Positions 1 through 5,214 of a DNA stretch of 5,214 nt are shown here, in pieces; position 1 is the stretch's first letter; each line of letters starts with the position of its first letter. The notes beneath the pieces were generated by a model. It was not told the DNA's origin and did not search any database. It saw only the letters and a list, made by a program, of their open reading frames with translations. Origin of the DNA: Ramlibacter sp. Lineage in GTDB: Bacteria > Pseudomonadota > Gammaproteobacteria > Burkholderiales > Burkholderiaceae_C. Where the stretch lies: the NCBI GenBank assembly GCA_028292185.1, contig JAQGMT010000018.1, forward strand, positions 1 through 5,214. Reading direction: 5' to 3'. Position numbers and translations under genes: made by a program.

Positions 1-792
1 GCCGACTCGCAACAGCAGGTGGTGCAGCCGTACCGTGCGTTCGACAACGTGTATTACGTGGGCGTGTGCTGGGTGTCGGCGTGGATCATCAAGACCTCCG
101 AGGGCGCGATCCTGATCGACACGCTGCACGACCCGTTCGCGGACCAGCTGATCGCCAACATCAAGTCGGTCGGCGTCGATCCGCGCGACATCAAATACGT
201 GCTGATGACGCATGGCCACTTCGACCATGCCGGCGGCGCGTACAAACTCAAGCCCCTCACCAACGCGCAGTTCGTCATGACCCTCACGGGCTGGGACGAG
301 GCGATCAAGTCCTCCGCGGCCTCGCAAGGCACTCCGCGTGCATGGACCATGATCCCGGCGGAGCGCGTGGTGAAAGACGGTGACGAAATCCGCCTGGGCG
401 AGCAAGTCGTGCGGGTGTACGAGACACCCGGCCACACCTGGGGCACGGCCTCTTACACCTTCTCGGTGAAGGACGGCGACAAGAACTACCGCGCGGTCAC
501 CGTGGGCGGGCTGGGCCTCAATGCCATCGAGAACTCCAAGCAAGTCGAGGCGTACATCGCCAGCGTCGACAAGATGGCGAAGCTGCTCGATTCCGCTACC
601 GACCCCGTGCGGGTGCACCTGACCACGCACCCGTTCAGCAATGGCCTGACCGAAGCCAAGGACCTGATCAAGACGCGCAAACCGGGGGATCCGCATCCTT
701 TGGTGGACGCTGCGGGATTTCGCAATCAGCTCGCGTCCTTGAGAGCGGGCGCGGTGGAACGGCTGGCGATCGAAAAGCAGAAGGGGCGGTGA
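1..792 (+). CDS. MBL-fold metallohydrolase, subclass B3 beta-lactamase-like (5' partial)
   Basis: The reading frame is open from base 1 and gives 263 residues before a TGA; the true start is upstream. The GTG codons at 19 and 22 are probably internal. The metallo-beta-lactamase signature is clear: T-H-G-H-F-D-H at codons 70-76 supplies the H-x-H-x-D-H zinc ligands (H71, H73, D75, H76), PGHT at 144-147 gives the third zinc-1 histidine (H145), and TTHPF at 208-212 gives the last zinc-2 histidine (H210). The strand 'YYVG...SAWIIKT..GAILIDT' before the motif is typical of subclass B3-type proteins. These are normally exported, so the missing N-terminus probably holds a signal peptide and the first strand. 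All expected metal ligands are present, so it should be an active di-zinc hydrolase. Whether it acts on beta-lactams, lactones or another substrate cannot be told. It ends 75 bases before the LysR gene on the same strand and need not be functionally linked to it. Confidence 0.88.
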   Translation, partial: ADSQQQVVQPYRAFDNVYYVGVCWVSAWIIKTSEGAILIDTLHDPFADQLIANIKSVGVDPRDIKYVLMTHGHFDHAGGAYKLKPLTNAQFVMTLTGWDEAIKSSAASQGTPRAWTMIPAERVVKDGDEIRLGEQVVRVYETPGHTWGTASYTFSVKDGDKNYRAVTVGGLGLNAIENSKQVEAYIASVDKMAKLLDSATDPVRVHLTTHPFSNGLTEAKDLIKTRKPGDPHPLVDAAGFRNQLASLRAGAVERLAIEKQKGR

Positions 793-794
793 TC

Positions 795-804
795 CGCAAT
801 TGCG
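795..804. repeat. 10-bp perfect palindrome with an imperfect second copy
   Basis: CGCAATTGCG is its own reverse complement and lies just after the stop of the metallohydrolase gene. A similar decamer, GGCAATCGCG, lies at 819-828 and matches at 8 of 10 positions. Both sit in the 75-base gap before the LysR gene, so they could be binding sites for an autoregulating LysR protein. A chance palindrome is equally possible; no promoter hexamers are convincing here. Confidence 0.25.
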
Positions 805-867
805 CCCGCACCCCGACCGGCAATCGCGCACCACGCCGCCGGCCCCTGCGCGACGGGCCCATCCGGC

Positions 868-1818
868 ATGACCCGGCCGCCGGAAGACCCTGACCTTGTT
901 CCGCTGCTGGATCCGCGCTGGGCGGTTTTCCTGCGGGTGGTGCAGGCCGGCAGCCTGACACGCGCAGCGGCCGACACGGACTCCACCCAGCCCGTCATCA
1001 GCCGCCAGCTCGCGGCGCTGGAAGCCGATTGCGGCATGCGGCTGTTCCACCGCACCGGCCGCGGCATGACGTTGACGGAGGCCGGCGAGCGGGTGCTGCC
1101 CCGGGTCCGCGCCATGCTCGACGAGGCGGGCCGGCTGCGCGACGAGGTGCACAGCGCCCGCGGCCTGGTCATGGGCGACGTGCGGGTCGGCCTGCTGCCG
1201 GCCGTGGTGCCCCGCGTCGCGGAGGGCCTGTTCCGGGCCGTGCGCACACGCTTTCCGGAGGTGCGCCTGCACATGACCGAAGGCACCAGCGTGCAGCTCG
1301 CGGAAATGGTCGCCACCGGCCGGCTCGACATGGCACTGCTGCTGCGTGAAGGCACCGAGGAGGAGGACCCCGAGGAATGGACGCTGCGACGCATGCCGCT
1401 GTACCTGATCGGGGCCGCCGACGACCCGCTGATGCAGCAGCCCCTGCTGCCCTTCGCGCGGCTGCACGGCCTCGGATTGATCCTGCCGGCACAGCCGCAC
1501 CCGCTGCGTTCGCACCTGGAGGCGGCGGCGCGCGAGCACGGCATCGCACTGGTGGTGTCGGTGGAAGCCAATTCGATCGCGCTGCAAAAGGAGATCGCCG
1601 CGGCGGGCGGCTGCTACGCGATCGTGGCCGGAACTGCGATCGTCGAGGATGTGCGCGCCCGGCGTCTCGGCTCGGCCAAGATCGTCAAGCCGACCCTGTG
1701 GCGGCGCGTGGTGCTGACGACCACGCCCCTGCGCCCGGACACCCCCGCCACGCGCGAGGTGAGAAAGCTGCTGCGCACGCTCTATACCGCGGGCACCAAG
1801 GCGGCCAGCCATGACTGA
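868..1818 (+). CDS. LysR-type transcriptional regulator
   Basis: A protein of 316 residues, the usual length for the LysR family. The N-terminal winged helix-turn-helix covers about residues 15-75: 'FLRVVQAGSLTRAAA' then 'STQPVISRQLAALE', then 'LFHRTGRGMTLTEAGERVL', all classic LysR motifs. Residues about 78-100 form the linker helix. From about 104 onward ('GDVRVGLLP') comes the periplasmic-binding-like effector domain. The ATG at 868 is the only reasonable start: no in-frame ATG, GTG or TTG lies between the preceding stop at 790-792 and this codon, and the 14 residues before the HTH fold are normal. No good Shine-Dalgarno sequence precedes it (CCATCCGGC directly upstream), so translation may be weak. 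It lies 97 bases upstream of the ornithine cyclodeaminase-like gene, on the same strand, and is the likely regulator of that operon. The ligand is unknown; small carboxylates or amino acids are common for the family. Confidence 0.95.
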   Translation: MTRPPEDPDLVPLLDPRWAVFLRVVQAGSLTRAAADTDSTQPVISRQLAALEADCGMRLFHRTGRGMTLTEAGERVLPRVRAMLDEAGRLRDEVHSARGLVMGDVRVGLLPAVVPRVAEGLFRAVRTRFPEVRLHMTEGTSVQLAEMVATGRLDMALLLREGTEEEDPEEWTLRRMPLYLIGAADDPLMQQPLLPFARLHGLGLILPAQPHPLRSHLEAAAREHGIALVVSVEANSIALQKEIAAAGGCYAIVAGTAIVEDVRARRLGSAKIVKPTLWRRVVLTTTPLRPDTPATREVRKLLRTLYTAGTKAASHD

Positions 1819-1887
1819 AAGCACATAGCGGCTTTGACCCGCCGGCGGCTGTGCGCGCGTTGTCCCCGTGCGTATAGTCCGCCCTGT

Positions 1888-1904
1888 CCCGGCGACAAGC
1901 CGGG
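1888..1904 (+). repeat. GC-rich inverted repeat (possible leader hairpin)
   Basis: CCCGGC (1888-1893) and GCCGGG (1899-1904) are perfect reverse complements separated by the five-base loop GACAA. In RNA this makes a strong 6-bp GC stem ending two bases before the AGGAG ribosome binding site. No run of T follows, so it is not an intrinsic terminator. It overlaps the TGTC-N5-GACA dyad at 1885-1897, so the same bases can be read as an operator or as a translational leader structure. Confidence 0.45.
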
Positions 1905-1906
1905 CC

Positions 1907-1911
1907 AGGAG
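1907..1911 (+). promoter_or_regulatory. Ribosome binding site that sets the OCD-like start
   Basis: AGGAG lies four bases upstream of the ATG at 1916. It decides the start: an in-frame GTG at 1868 would add 16 residues unlike the family (Arg-rich, 'RIVRPVPATSRARRH') and has no ribosome binding site. Confidence 0.7.
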
Positions 1912-1915
1912 ACAT

Positions 1916-2959
1916 ATGACACCCGCGCTGCCGGCGACGCCGGGCACTGCCGCACCAAAGCGCGCGGCCCCGGTGCCTCACACTCTGTTCCTGTCGAACG
2001 AGGATGTCGGCGCCGTTGCCGACTGGCGCGCGGCCGTGGCCACCATGGCGTCCGCCTATGCCCGGCCGGTCCGCGACGATGCGGTGCCGCCGCGCGGCAT
2101 GGCACGCGGCGAGAACGGCTGGATGCGCAGCCTGACGGCCATCGTGCCGGGCGGCTATGCGGGCTGCAAGCTCATCGTGGCGGCGCGCAACCCGCGCCAG
2201 GCGAGCTACCTGATTTCGCTGTTCGACCCCGTCACCGCGGGACTCGCGGCCCTCATTGACGGCAACCAGGTCACCGCGCTGCGCACCGCCGCGACATCGG
2301 CCGTTGCGGTGGACGCCCTCGCACCGCGGCGTCCCCTTCGGGTGGCGGTCCTGGGTTCCGGCTTCGAGGCGCGCAACCACCTGCAGGCGCTGCTGACGGT
2401 GCGCTCGGTGTCGTCCGTGGCGGTTTACAGCCCGAACCCGGCCAGCCGCGCGGCCTTCGTGGAACTGTTCGGCACCGTGTACCAGCAGAAGGTGGCCGAC
2501 GCCCCCTCGGCGCAGGACGCTGTGGCGGGTGCCGACCTGGTGGTGTGCGCCGCCCGCGCGAACGGCGAGGAACCCATCCTGAAGGCCGAGTGGCTGGCCC
2601 CGGGCAGCACCGTGGTCTCGATCGGATCGACCCTGCCGGAGCAGCGTGAACTCGACGTGGGCGTGATGCGCATCGCCGCGCGCATCGTGGCCGACATGCC
2701 GGGCGAGGTGCTGCACGACACCGGCGATGGCATCGCCGCGCGCGCGGCCGGCATCGCGCTGGAAGACCGGACCATCTCGCTGGCCGAATTGCTGGCCACC
2801 GGCGGCGACGGACGCAGCGCGCCGGACGACATCGTGGTCTACAAGTCGGTCGGTTCGGCCCTGCAGGACGTGGCGCTGGCCGGCATGCTGTTCGAGCGCG
2901 CTCGCGCGGCCGGGCGCGGCATACGGCTCGCGGCTTCGATCGTGCCGGTGGCCAAGTAG
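1916..2959 (+). CDS. Ornithine cyclodeaminase/mu-crystallin family protein
   Basis: The 347-residue protein has the full set of OCD/mu-crystallin motifs. These include a conserved Arg at R60, 'GCKLIV' with the substrate-contacting Lys K85, and 'LIDGNQVTALRTAATSA' at 113-129 with R123 of the RTAA motif. A Rossmann nucleotide-binding loop 'VAVLGSGFEARNHLQAL' lies at 143-159 (G147, G149, A152). Further motifs are 'ADLVVCAA' at 206-213, 'PGSTVVSIGS' at 229-238, 'RELD' at 244-247, D260 in 'VADMPGE', and 'VYKSVGSALQDVALA' at 308-322. Family members use NAD(P)(H) in the cytoplasm; known activities include ornithine cyclodeamination, alanine dehydrogenation and reduction of cyclic ketimines such as pyrroline-2-carboxylate. 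Nothing here favours one of these. The first 20 or so residues are Ala/Pro-rich and look disordered; slightly longer than the common 310-340. It is the first gene of the apparent operon, 38 bases before the DHDPS-family gene. The exact substrate is unknown. Confidence 0.93.
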   Translation: MTPALPATPGTAAPKRAAPVPHTLFLSNEDVGAVADWRAAVATMASAYARPVRDDAVPPRGMARGENGWMRSLTAIVPGGYAGCKLIVAARNPRQASYLISLFDPVTAGLAALIDGNQVTALRTAATSAVAVDALAPRRPLRVAVLGSGFEARNHLQALLTVRSVSSVAVYSPNPASRAAFVELFGTVYQQKVADAPSAQDAVAGADLVVCAARANGEEPILKAEWLAPGSTVVSIGSTLPEQRELDVGVMRIAARIVADMPGEVLHDTGDGIAARAAGIALEDRTISLAELLATGGDGRSAPDDIVVYKSVGSALQDVALAGMLFERARAAGRGIRLAASIVPVAK

Positions 2960-2997
2960 TTTTTTCCTTTCTTCACCTTTCAGAAAAGCACAGAGAC

Positions 2998-4014
2998 ATG
3001 CCGCAATATCACCGCAACGAAGCCCGCGCCTGGGCCCGCCAACACCTCACCGGCTGTTCGGCCGTCACCATTCCCAGCTTCAGCACCGACTTGAAGCGGC
3101 TGAACGAAAAAGCCATCCGCTTCGACGTGGAGCGCGCCATCGGCATGGGCTTCAGCTACACGCTGATGTGCACGGAAGTGATGATGACCGCGGAAGAAAA
3201 CGCCCGTGCCACCGCCTGGGCCAAGGAGACCGCCGCCGGCCGCATGGGCCTGTTCTTCCATGCCGCCTGGGGCTCGCTGGCCGACAACATCGAGGCGGTG
3301 AAGCTGGCCGAGGAGGCCGGGGCCGACTTCGCGCTGCTGTCGTACCCGCCGCAGTTCTGGCCCACCACCGAGCAGGAGATCTACGACTACACCCGCGGCT
3401 TCTGCGATGCCACGAAGCTGGGCGTGATGCTGTTCCCGATTCCATTCTGGGGCTTCGAGCGCATCAATCCCGCGGGCATGTCGGTGGCGCTGATCCGCCG
3501 GCTGTTGAAGGACTGCCCGAACATCGTGGCCGTGAAGTCCGAGCAGGGCTTTCCGCTGCCGGCCGGCATCTGCGAGATGTACCACCATTTCCGCGACGAG
3601 GTGGTGATCAGCTGCCCGATCGAGGCCGACATCATCCCGCTCATGAGCTTGATGAAGCTGCAGTTCTCGGGCACCAGCAACACCCAGTGGATGGGGGACT
3701 ATTTCCCGAAGGCGTTCGAGCTGGCGCGCACAGGCAAGTTCGAAGCGGCCATGGAGCTGTACTGGTCGGTCAGCCCGGCGCGCGGCGCCAACAGCGCGGC
3801 GGTGATGAACATGCGCGGCACGGGGGTGATCAACCGCACCATGTGGAAATACATGGACTGGCTGGCCGGCTTCAATGGCGGCCCGCTGCGTGCGCCCTCG
3901 TCGCGGGTGCAGGACTCGACCATGCGGCTGCTGCGCAACGGCCTGCAGGCGGCGGGCCGGCTGGTGGCGACCGAGCCCGACAAGGAATTCATGACCGGCC
4001 GCTTCCCCTGCTGA
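2998..4014 (+). CDS. Divergent dihydrodipicolinate synthase/NAL family protein
   Basis: The 338-residue protein fits a class I aldolase-type (beta/alpha)8 barrel. 'NIVAVKSEQG' at 175-184 matches the family strand carrying the Schiff-base lysine (K180), and 'AVKLAEEAGADFALLSYPPQF' at 100-120 matches the strand that ends in '(Y)YN' in DapA. Two active-site elements look altered. Where the family has 'YNxP', this protein has 'FPIP' (146-149), replacing the catalytic tyrosine with F146. The 'GTTGE' pyruvate-binding loop is replaced by 'LMCTE' (56-60). The C-terminus is longer than in DapA (about 290 residues). It is therefore unlikely to be the lysine-pathway DapA; a catabolic lyase, dehydratase or deaminase acting on a 2-oxo-acid is plausible but inferred. 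The ATG at 2998 follows a weak AGAGA site at 2992-2996. It lies between the OCD-like gene (38 bases upstream) and the Bug gene (32 bases downstream), so is probably co-transcribed with both. Confidence 0.85.
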   Translation: MPQYHRNEARAWARQHLTGCSAVTIPSFSTDLKRLNEKAIRFDVERAIGMGFSYTLMCTEVMMTAEENARATAWAKETAAGRMGLFFHAAWGSLADNIEAVKLAEEAGADFALLSYPPQFWPTTEQEIYDYTRGFCDATKLGVMLFPIPFWGFERINPAGMSVALIRRLLKDCPNIVAVKSEQGFPLPAGICEMYHHFRDEVVISCPIEADIIPLMSLMKLQFSGTSNTQWMGDYFPKAFELARTGKFEAAMELYWSVSPARGANSAAVMNMRGTGVINRTMWKYMDWLAGFNGGPLRAPSSRVQDSTMRLLRNGLQAAGRLVATEPDKEFMTGRFPC

Positions 4015-4036
4015 AACAAACGAACCATCCGGAAAT

Positions 4037-4041
4037 GGAGG
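4037..4041 (+). promoter_or_regulatory. Strong ribosome binding site of the Bug gene
   Basis: GGAGG with five bases to the ATG at 4047. An in-frame ATG at 4035 overlaps this site and has no spacing for its own, so 4047 is the preferred start. This is the strongest Shine-Dalgarno of the operon, consistent with the high expression needed for a periplasmic binding protein. Confidence 0.75.
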
Positions 4042-4046
4042 CAGCC

Positions 4047-5015
4047 ATGCCCGTGACCACGATATCCCGGCGGCTGGTGCTGTTGGCGATGGCCGGCGGC
4101 GCCGCCGGCGTCCGGGCGCAGGCCGCCTACCCGGACAAGCCGGTCAAGGTCATCGTGCCCTTCAGCGCAGGCGGCATCACCGACATCATGGGCCGCATCT
4201 TCGCCGACAAGCTGCAGCAGCTGCTCGGGCAGGCCTTCGTCATCGACAACCGCAGCGGCGCCGGCACACGCATGGGCACCGAGGCCGTCATGCACGCGCC
4301 GAAGGACGGCTACACGCTGTACTTCACCAACGCCACTTACGCCAGCCTGCCGCTGACCGATGCCTCGGCGAAGTACGACCCCGAGAAAGACCTGGACCCG
4401 GTAGGCTCGGTGGCCACCTATGGCCTGGCCATCGTGGTGAAGAACGCATTGCCGGTCAAGACGCTGCGCGAATTCATCGCCTATGCCCGCCAGAACCCCA
4501 ACAAGCTCAGCTACGGCAGCGCCGGCGTGGGCAGCGGTACGCATTTCGACGGCGAGCACCTGAAGAACCAAACCAAGATCGACATGGTGCATGTGCCGTA
4601 CCGCTCCACCAGCCTGGCGGTGCAGGGTGTGGCCAGCGGCGATATCGACATGGCCATGGACGGTGGCGCCAAGCCCTTTGTCGATGCGGGCAAGGTGCGC
4701 ATCCTGGCGGTGACCGGCGCCGAACGCGACCCGCGTTTTCCGAATGTGCCGACCACCACCGAGGCCGGCTTTCCGAACTTCGTGGTCGAGTCCTTCATGG
4801 CCATGTTCGCGCCCGCCGGCACACGCCCGGACGCCGTGCGCACGCTGAACCAGGCGCTCAACACTGCCATCGCCGACCCCGTCATACGTGCCAAGCTTGC
4901 GGAACAGGGCATGACCCCGGTGGGCGGCGCGCCGTCGGATCTGCTGCGCATGGTGAACAGCCGCATCACCGAGTACAAGACCATCATGGCGGAAAGCAAC
5001 CTGAAGTTCAAATAG
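4047..5015 (+). CDS. Bug-family (TctC-type) periplasmic solute-binding protein
   Basis: The 322-residue protein has the standard length and motif order of the Bug family. An export signal occupies residues 1-24 or 1-26: 'TISRRLVLLAMAGGAAGVRA' carries twin arginines R8-R9 in a Tat-like S-R-R-x-V-L setting, a hydrophobic stretch, and cleavage after A24 or A26. The mature part starts 'YPDKPVKVIVPFSAGGITD' (the AGG-TD ligand loop at 41-46). It continues with 'DNRSGAGTRMGTEAV' (67-81), 'PKDGYTL' (85-91), 'YGSAGVGSGTH' (156-166), 'VHVPYRSTS' (181-189), 'GDIDMAMD' (198-205) and 'FPNVPTTTEAGFP' (231-243). Such proteins bind carboxylates or related small acids in the periplasm for tripartite tricarboxylate transporters. 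No TctA/TctB membrane genes are in the window; orphan Bug genes beside catabolic enzymes are common in Burkholderiales. It ends the operon, and the substrate is probably the one processed by the two upstream enzymes. The ligand itself cannot be told. Confidence 0.95.
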   Translation: MPVTTISRRLVLLAMAGGAAGVRAQAAYPDKPVKVIVPFSAGGITDIMGRIFADKLQQLLGQAFVIDNRSGAGTRMGTEAVMHAPKDGYTLYFTNATYASLPLTDASAKYDPEKDLDPVGSVATYGLAIVVKNALPVKTLREFIAYARQNPNKLSYGSAGVGSGTHFDGEHLKNQTKIDMVHVPYRSTSLAVQGVASGDIDMAMDGGAKPFVDAGKVRILAVTGAERDPRFPNVPTTTEAGFPNFVVESFMAMFAPAGTRPDAVRTLNQALNTAIADPVIRAKLAEQGMTPVGGAPSDLLRMVNSRITEYKTIMAESNLKFK

Positions 5016-5167
5016 CTCAGCCGGTGATGGCTCGCAGTGCGGTGATGCTGTCGGATCGGCGGTCGAGCCACAGCCTGTTCCTGCCTTCGATTCGAAAGCA
5101 AGACTCGGAGTGCGCCGTACGATGTCTGTAACGACACTGGGTGTATACCCACTTCAAGCAGAACATC
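5016..5167 (+). promoter_or_regulatory. Intergenic region before the second LysR gene
   Basis: This 152-base gap holds no open reading frame of note and no clear terminator for the upstream operon; the best stem, AGCC/GGCT at 5019-5032, is only 4 bp and lacks a T-run. Its last 45 bases carry two adjacent dyads: TGTC-TGTAAC-GACA at 5123-5136 and TGGGT-GTAT-ACCCA at 5138-5151, the second containing GTATAC. TATACC at 5144-5149 could serve as a -10 box but has no good -35 partner. The position just ahead of a LysR start suggests an autoregulatory operator; this is inference. Confidence 0.35.
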
Positions 5168-5214
5168 ATGAAGACGCACACCTCGGATATCACGCTGGAT
5201 CCACGCTGGGCGCG
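5168..5214 (+). CDS. LysR-type transcriptional regulator (3' partial, N-terminal 15 residues only)
   Basis: The ATG at 5168 opens a frame that runs off the window: M-K-T-H-T-S-D-I-T-L-D-P-R-W-A. The peptide LDPRWA is identical to residues 14-19 of the LysR regulator at 868, where it leads directly into the HTH domain, and the coding DNA matches at 17 of 18 bases (907-924 against 5195-5212). The distance from the start (9 residues against 13) is also similar. This makes a second LysR-type regulator of the same subgroup the best reading. The call rests on a short stretch. The ribosome binding site is weak (AAGCAG at 5156-5161). An in-frame GTG at 5141 is possible but lacks support. Confidence 0.6.
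   Translation, partial: MKTHTSDITLDPRWA

Larger units (their letters stand above)
1819..1915 (+). promoter_or_regulatory. Leader/promoter region of the OCD-DHDPS-Bug operon
   Basis: This 97-base gap separates the LysR gene from the downstream operon. It holds a -10-like TATAGT at 1873-1878 (5 of 6 to the sigma-70 consensus) but no matching -35 hexamer at 16-18 bases, which would fit an activator-dependent promoter. TTGACC at 1834-1839 resembles a -35 box but is too far away (33 bases). TGTC-CCGGC-GACA at 1885-1897 is a 13-bp dyad of the T-N11-A type bound by LysR proteins, but it lies downstream of the -10-like box, a position expected for repression. The assignment as a control region is inferred from position and these weak motifs. 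Confidence 0.35.

Noticed and set aside
1834..1878. Sigma-70 promoter from TTGACC (1834) and TATAGT (1873)
   Set aside because: The spacer is 33 bases, about twice the usable length, so the two hexamers cannot form one promoter.
1868..1915. GTG at 1868 as the start of the OCD-like protein
   Set aside because: The extra 16 residues are Arg-rich and unlike the family, there is no ribosome binding site before the GTG, and the ATG at 1916 has AGGAG.
1685..2716. A 343-residue open frame on the - strand
   Set aside because: It is antisense to the OCD-like gene, rich in His/Arg/Gly, and matches no family; typical shadow frame of high-GC coding DNA.
2940..2997. Intrinsic terminator at the T6 run (2960-2965) after the OCD-like gene
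   Set aside because: The only stem nearby is CGGC/GCCG with a 9-base loop, separated from the T-run by about a dozen bases. It is too weak, and the next gene begins 38 bases on.
2727..4046. A long open frame running into the Bug gene from within the OCD-like gene, suggesting a 762-residue fusion protein
   Set aside because: The upstream 440 residues are Arg/Pro/Ala-rich and have no family motifs; they overlap two well-supported genes in another frame. The Bug protein starts at 4047 with its own ribosome binding site and signal peptide.
4035..4046. ATG at 4035 as the start of the Bug protein
   Set aside because: It overlaps the GGAGG site that serves the ATG at 4047 and has no well-spaced ribosome binding site of its own; it would add only M-E-A-A.
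3699..4592. A 297-residue open frame on the - strand
   Set aside because: It is antisense across the DHDPS-family and Bug genes and has no recognisable motif; the + strand genes explain the region.
5016..5040. Terminator after the Bug gene
   Set aside because: The AGCC/GGCT stem is 4 bp and no T-run follows it.

Overview
The window is high-GC, gene-dense DNA in which every recognisable gene lies on the + strand. Codon use (strong G/C in third positions), a stand-alone tripartite-tricarboxylate-transporter (Bug) solute-binding protein, and two LysR-type regulators point to a beta-proteobacterium of the order Burkholderiales (Comamonadaceae/Alcaligenaceae type). This placement is inferred from gene content and composition, not from a taxonomic marker.

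Layout: (1) 1-792, the C-terminal part of a subclass-B3-like metallo-beta-lactamase-fold hydrolase whose start lies upstream of the window. (2) 868-1818, a complete LysR-type transcriptional regulator. (3) 1819-1915, a 97-base leader with a TGTC-N5-GACA dyad, an overlapping GC-rich hairpin and a good ribosome binding site. (4) 1916-2959, an ornithine cyclodeaminase/mu-crystallin family NAD(P)-dependent enzyme. (5) 2998-4014, a divergent dihydrodipicolinate synthase/N-acetylneuraminate lyase family (class I aldolase-type) enzyme. (6) 4047-5015, a Bug-type periplasmic binding protein with a twin-arginine signal peptide. (7) 5016-5167, an intergenic region with two adjacent dyads just upstream of (8) 5168 to the window end, the first 15 codons of a second LysR-type regulator. 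The second regulator's start resembles that of the first: both carry the peptide LDPRWA, encoded by DNA matching at 17 of 18 bases.

The three genes 1916-5015 are closely spaced (38 and 32 bases) and look like one operon. The simplest reading is a small carboxylate or amino/imino-acid uptake and catabolism unit. The Bug protein would capture the substrate, the OCD-family enzyme would act on an amino- or imino-acid, and the DHDPS-family enzyme would cleave, deaminate or dehydrate a 2-oxo-acid-like intermediate. The upstream LysR regulator is the likely controller. The substrate cannot be told from the sequence. The DHDPS-family protein keeps the Schiff-base lysine but seems to lack the GTTGE loop and the tyrosine of the YN-P motif, so its chemistry may be unusual. 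No RNA genes, insertion sequences, CRISPR arrays or convincing intrinsic terminators were found.
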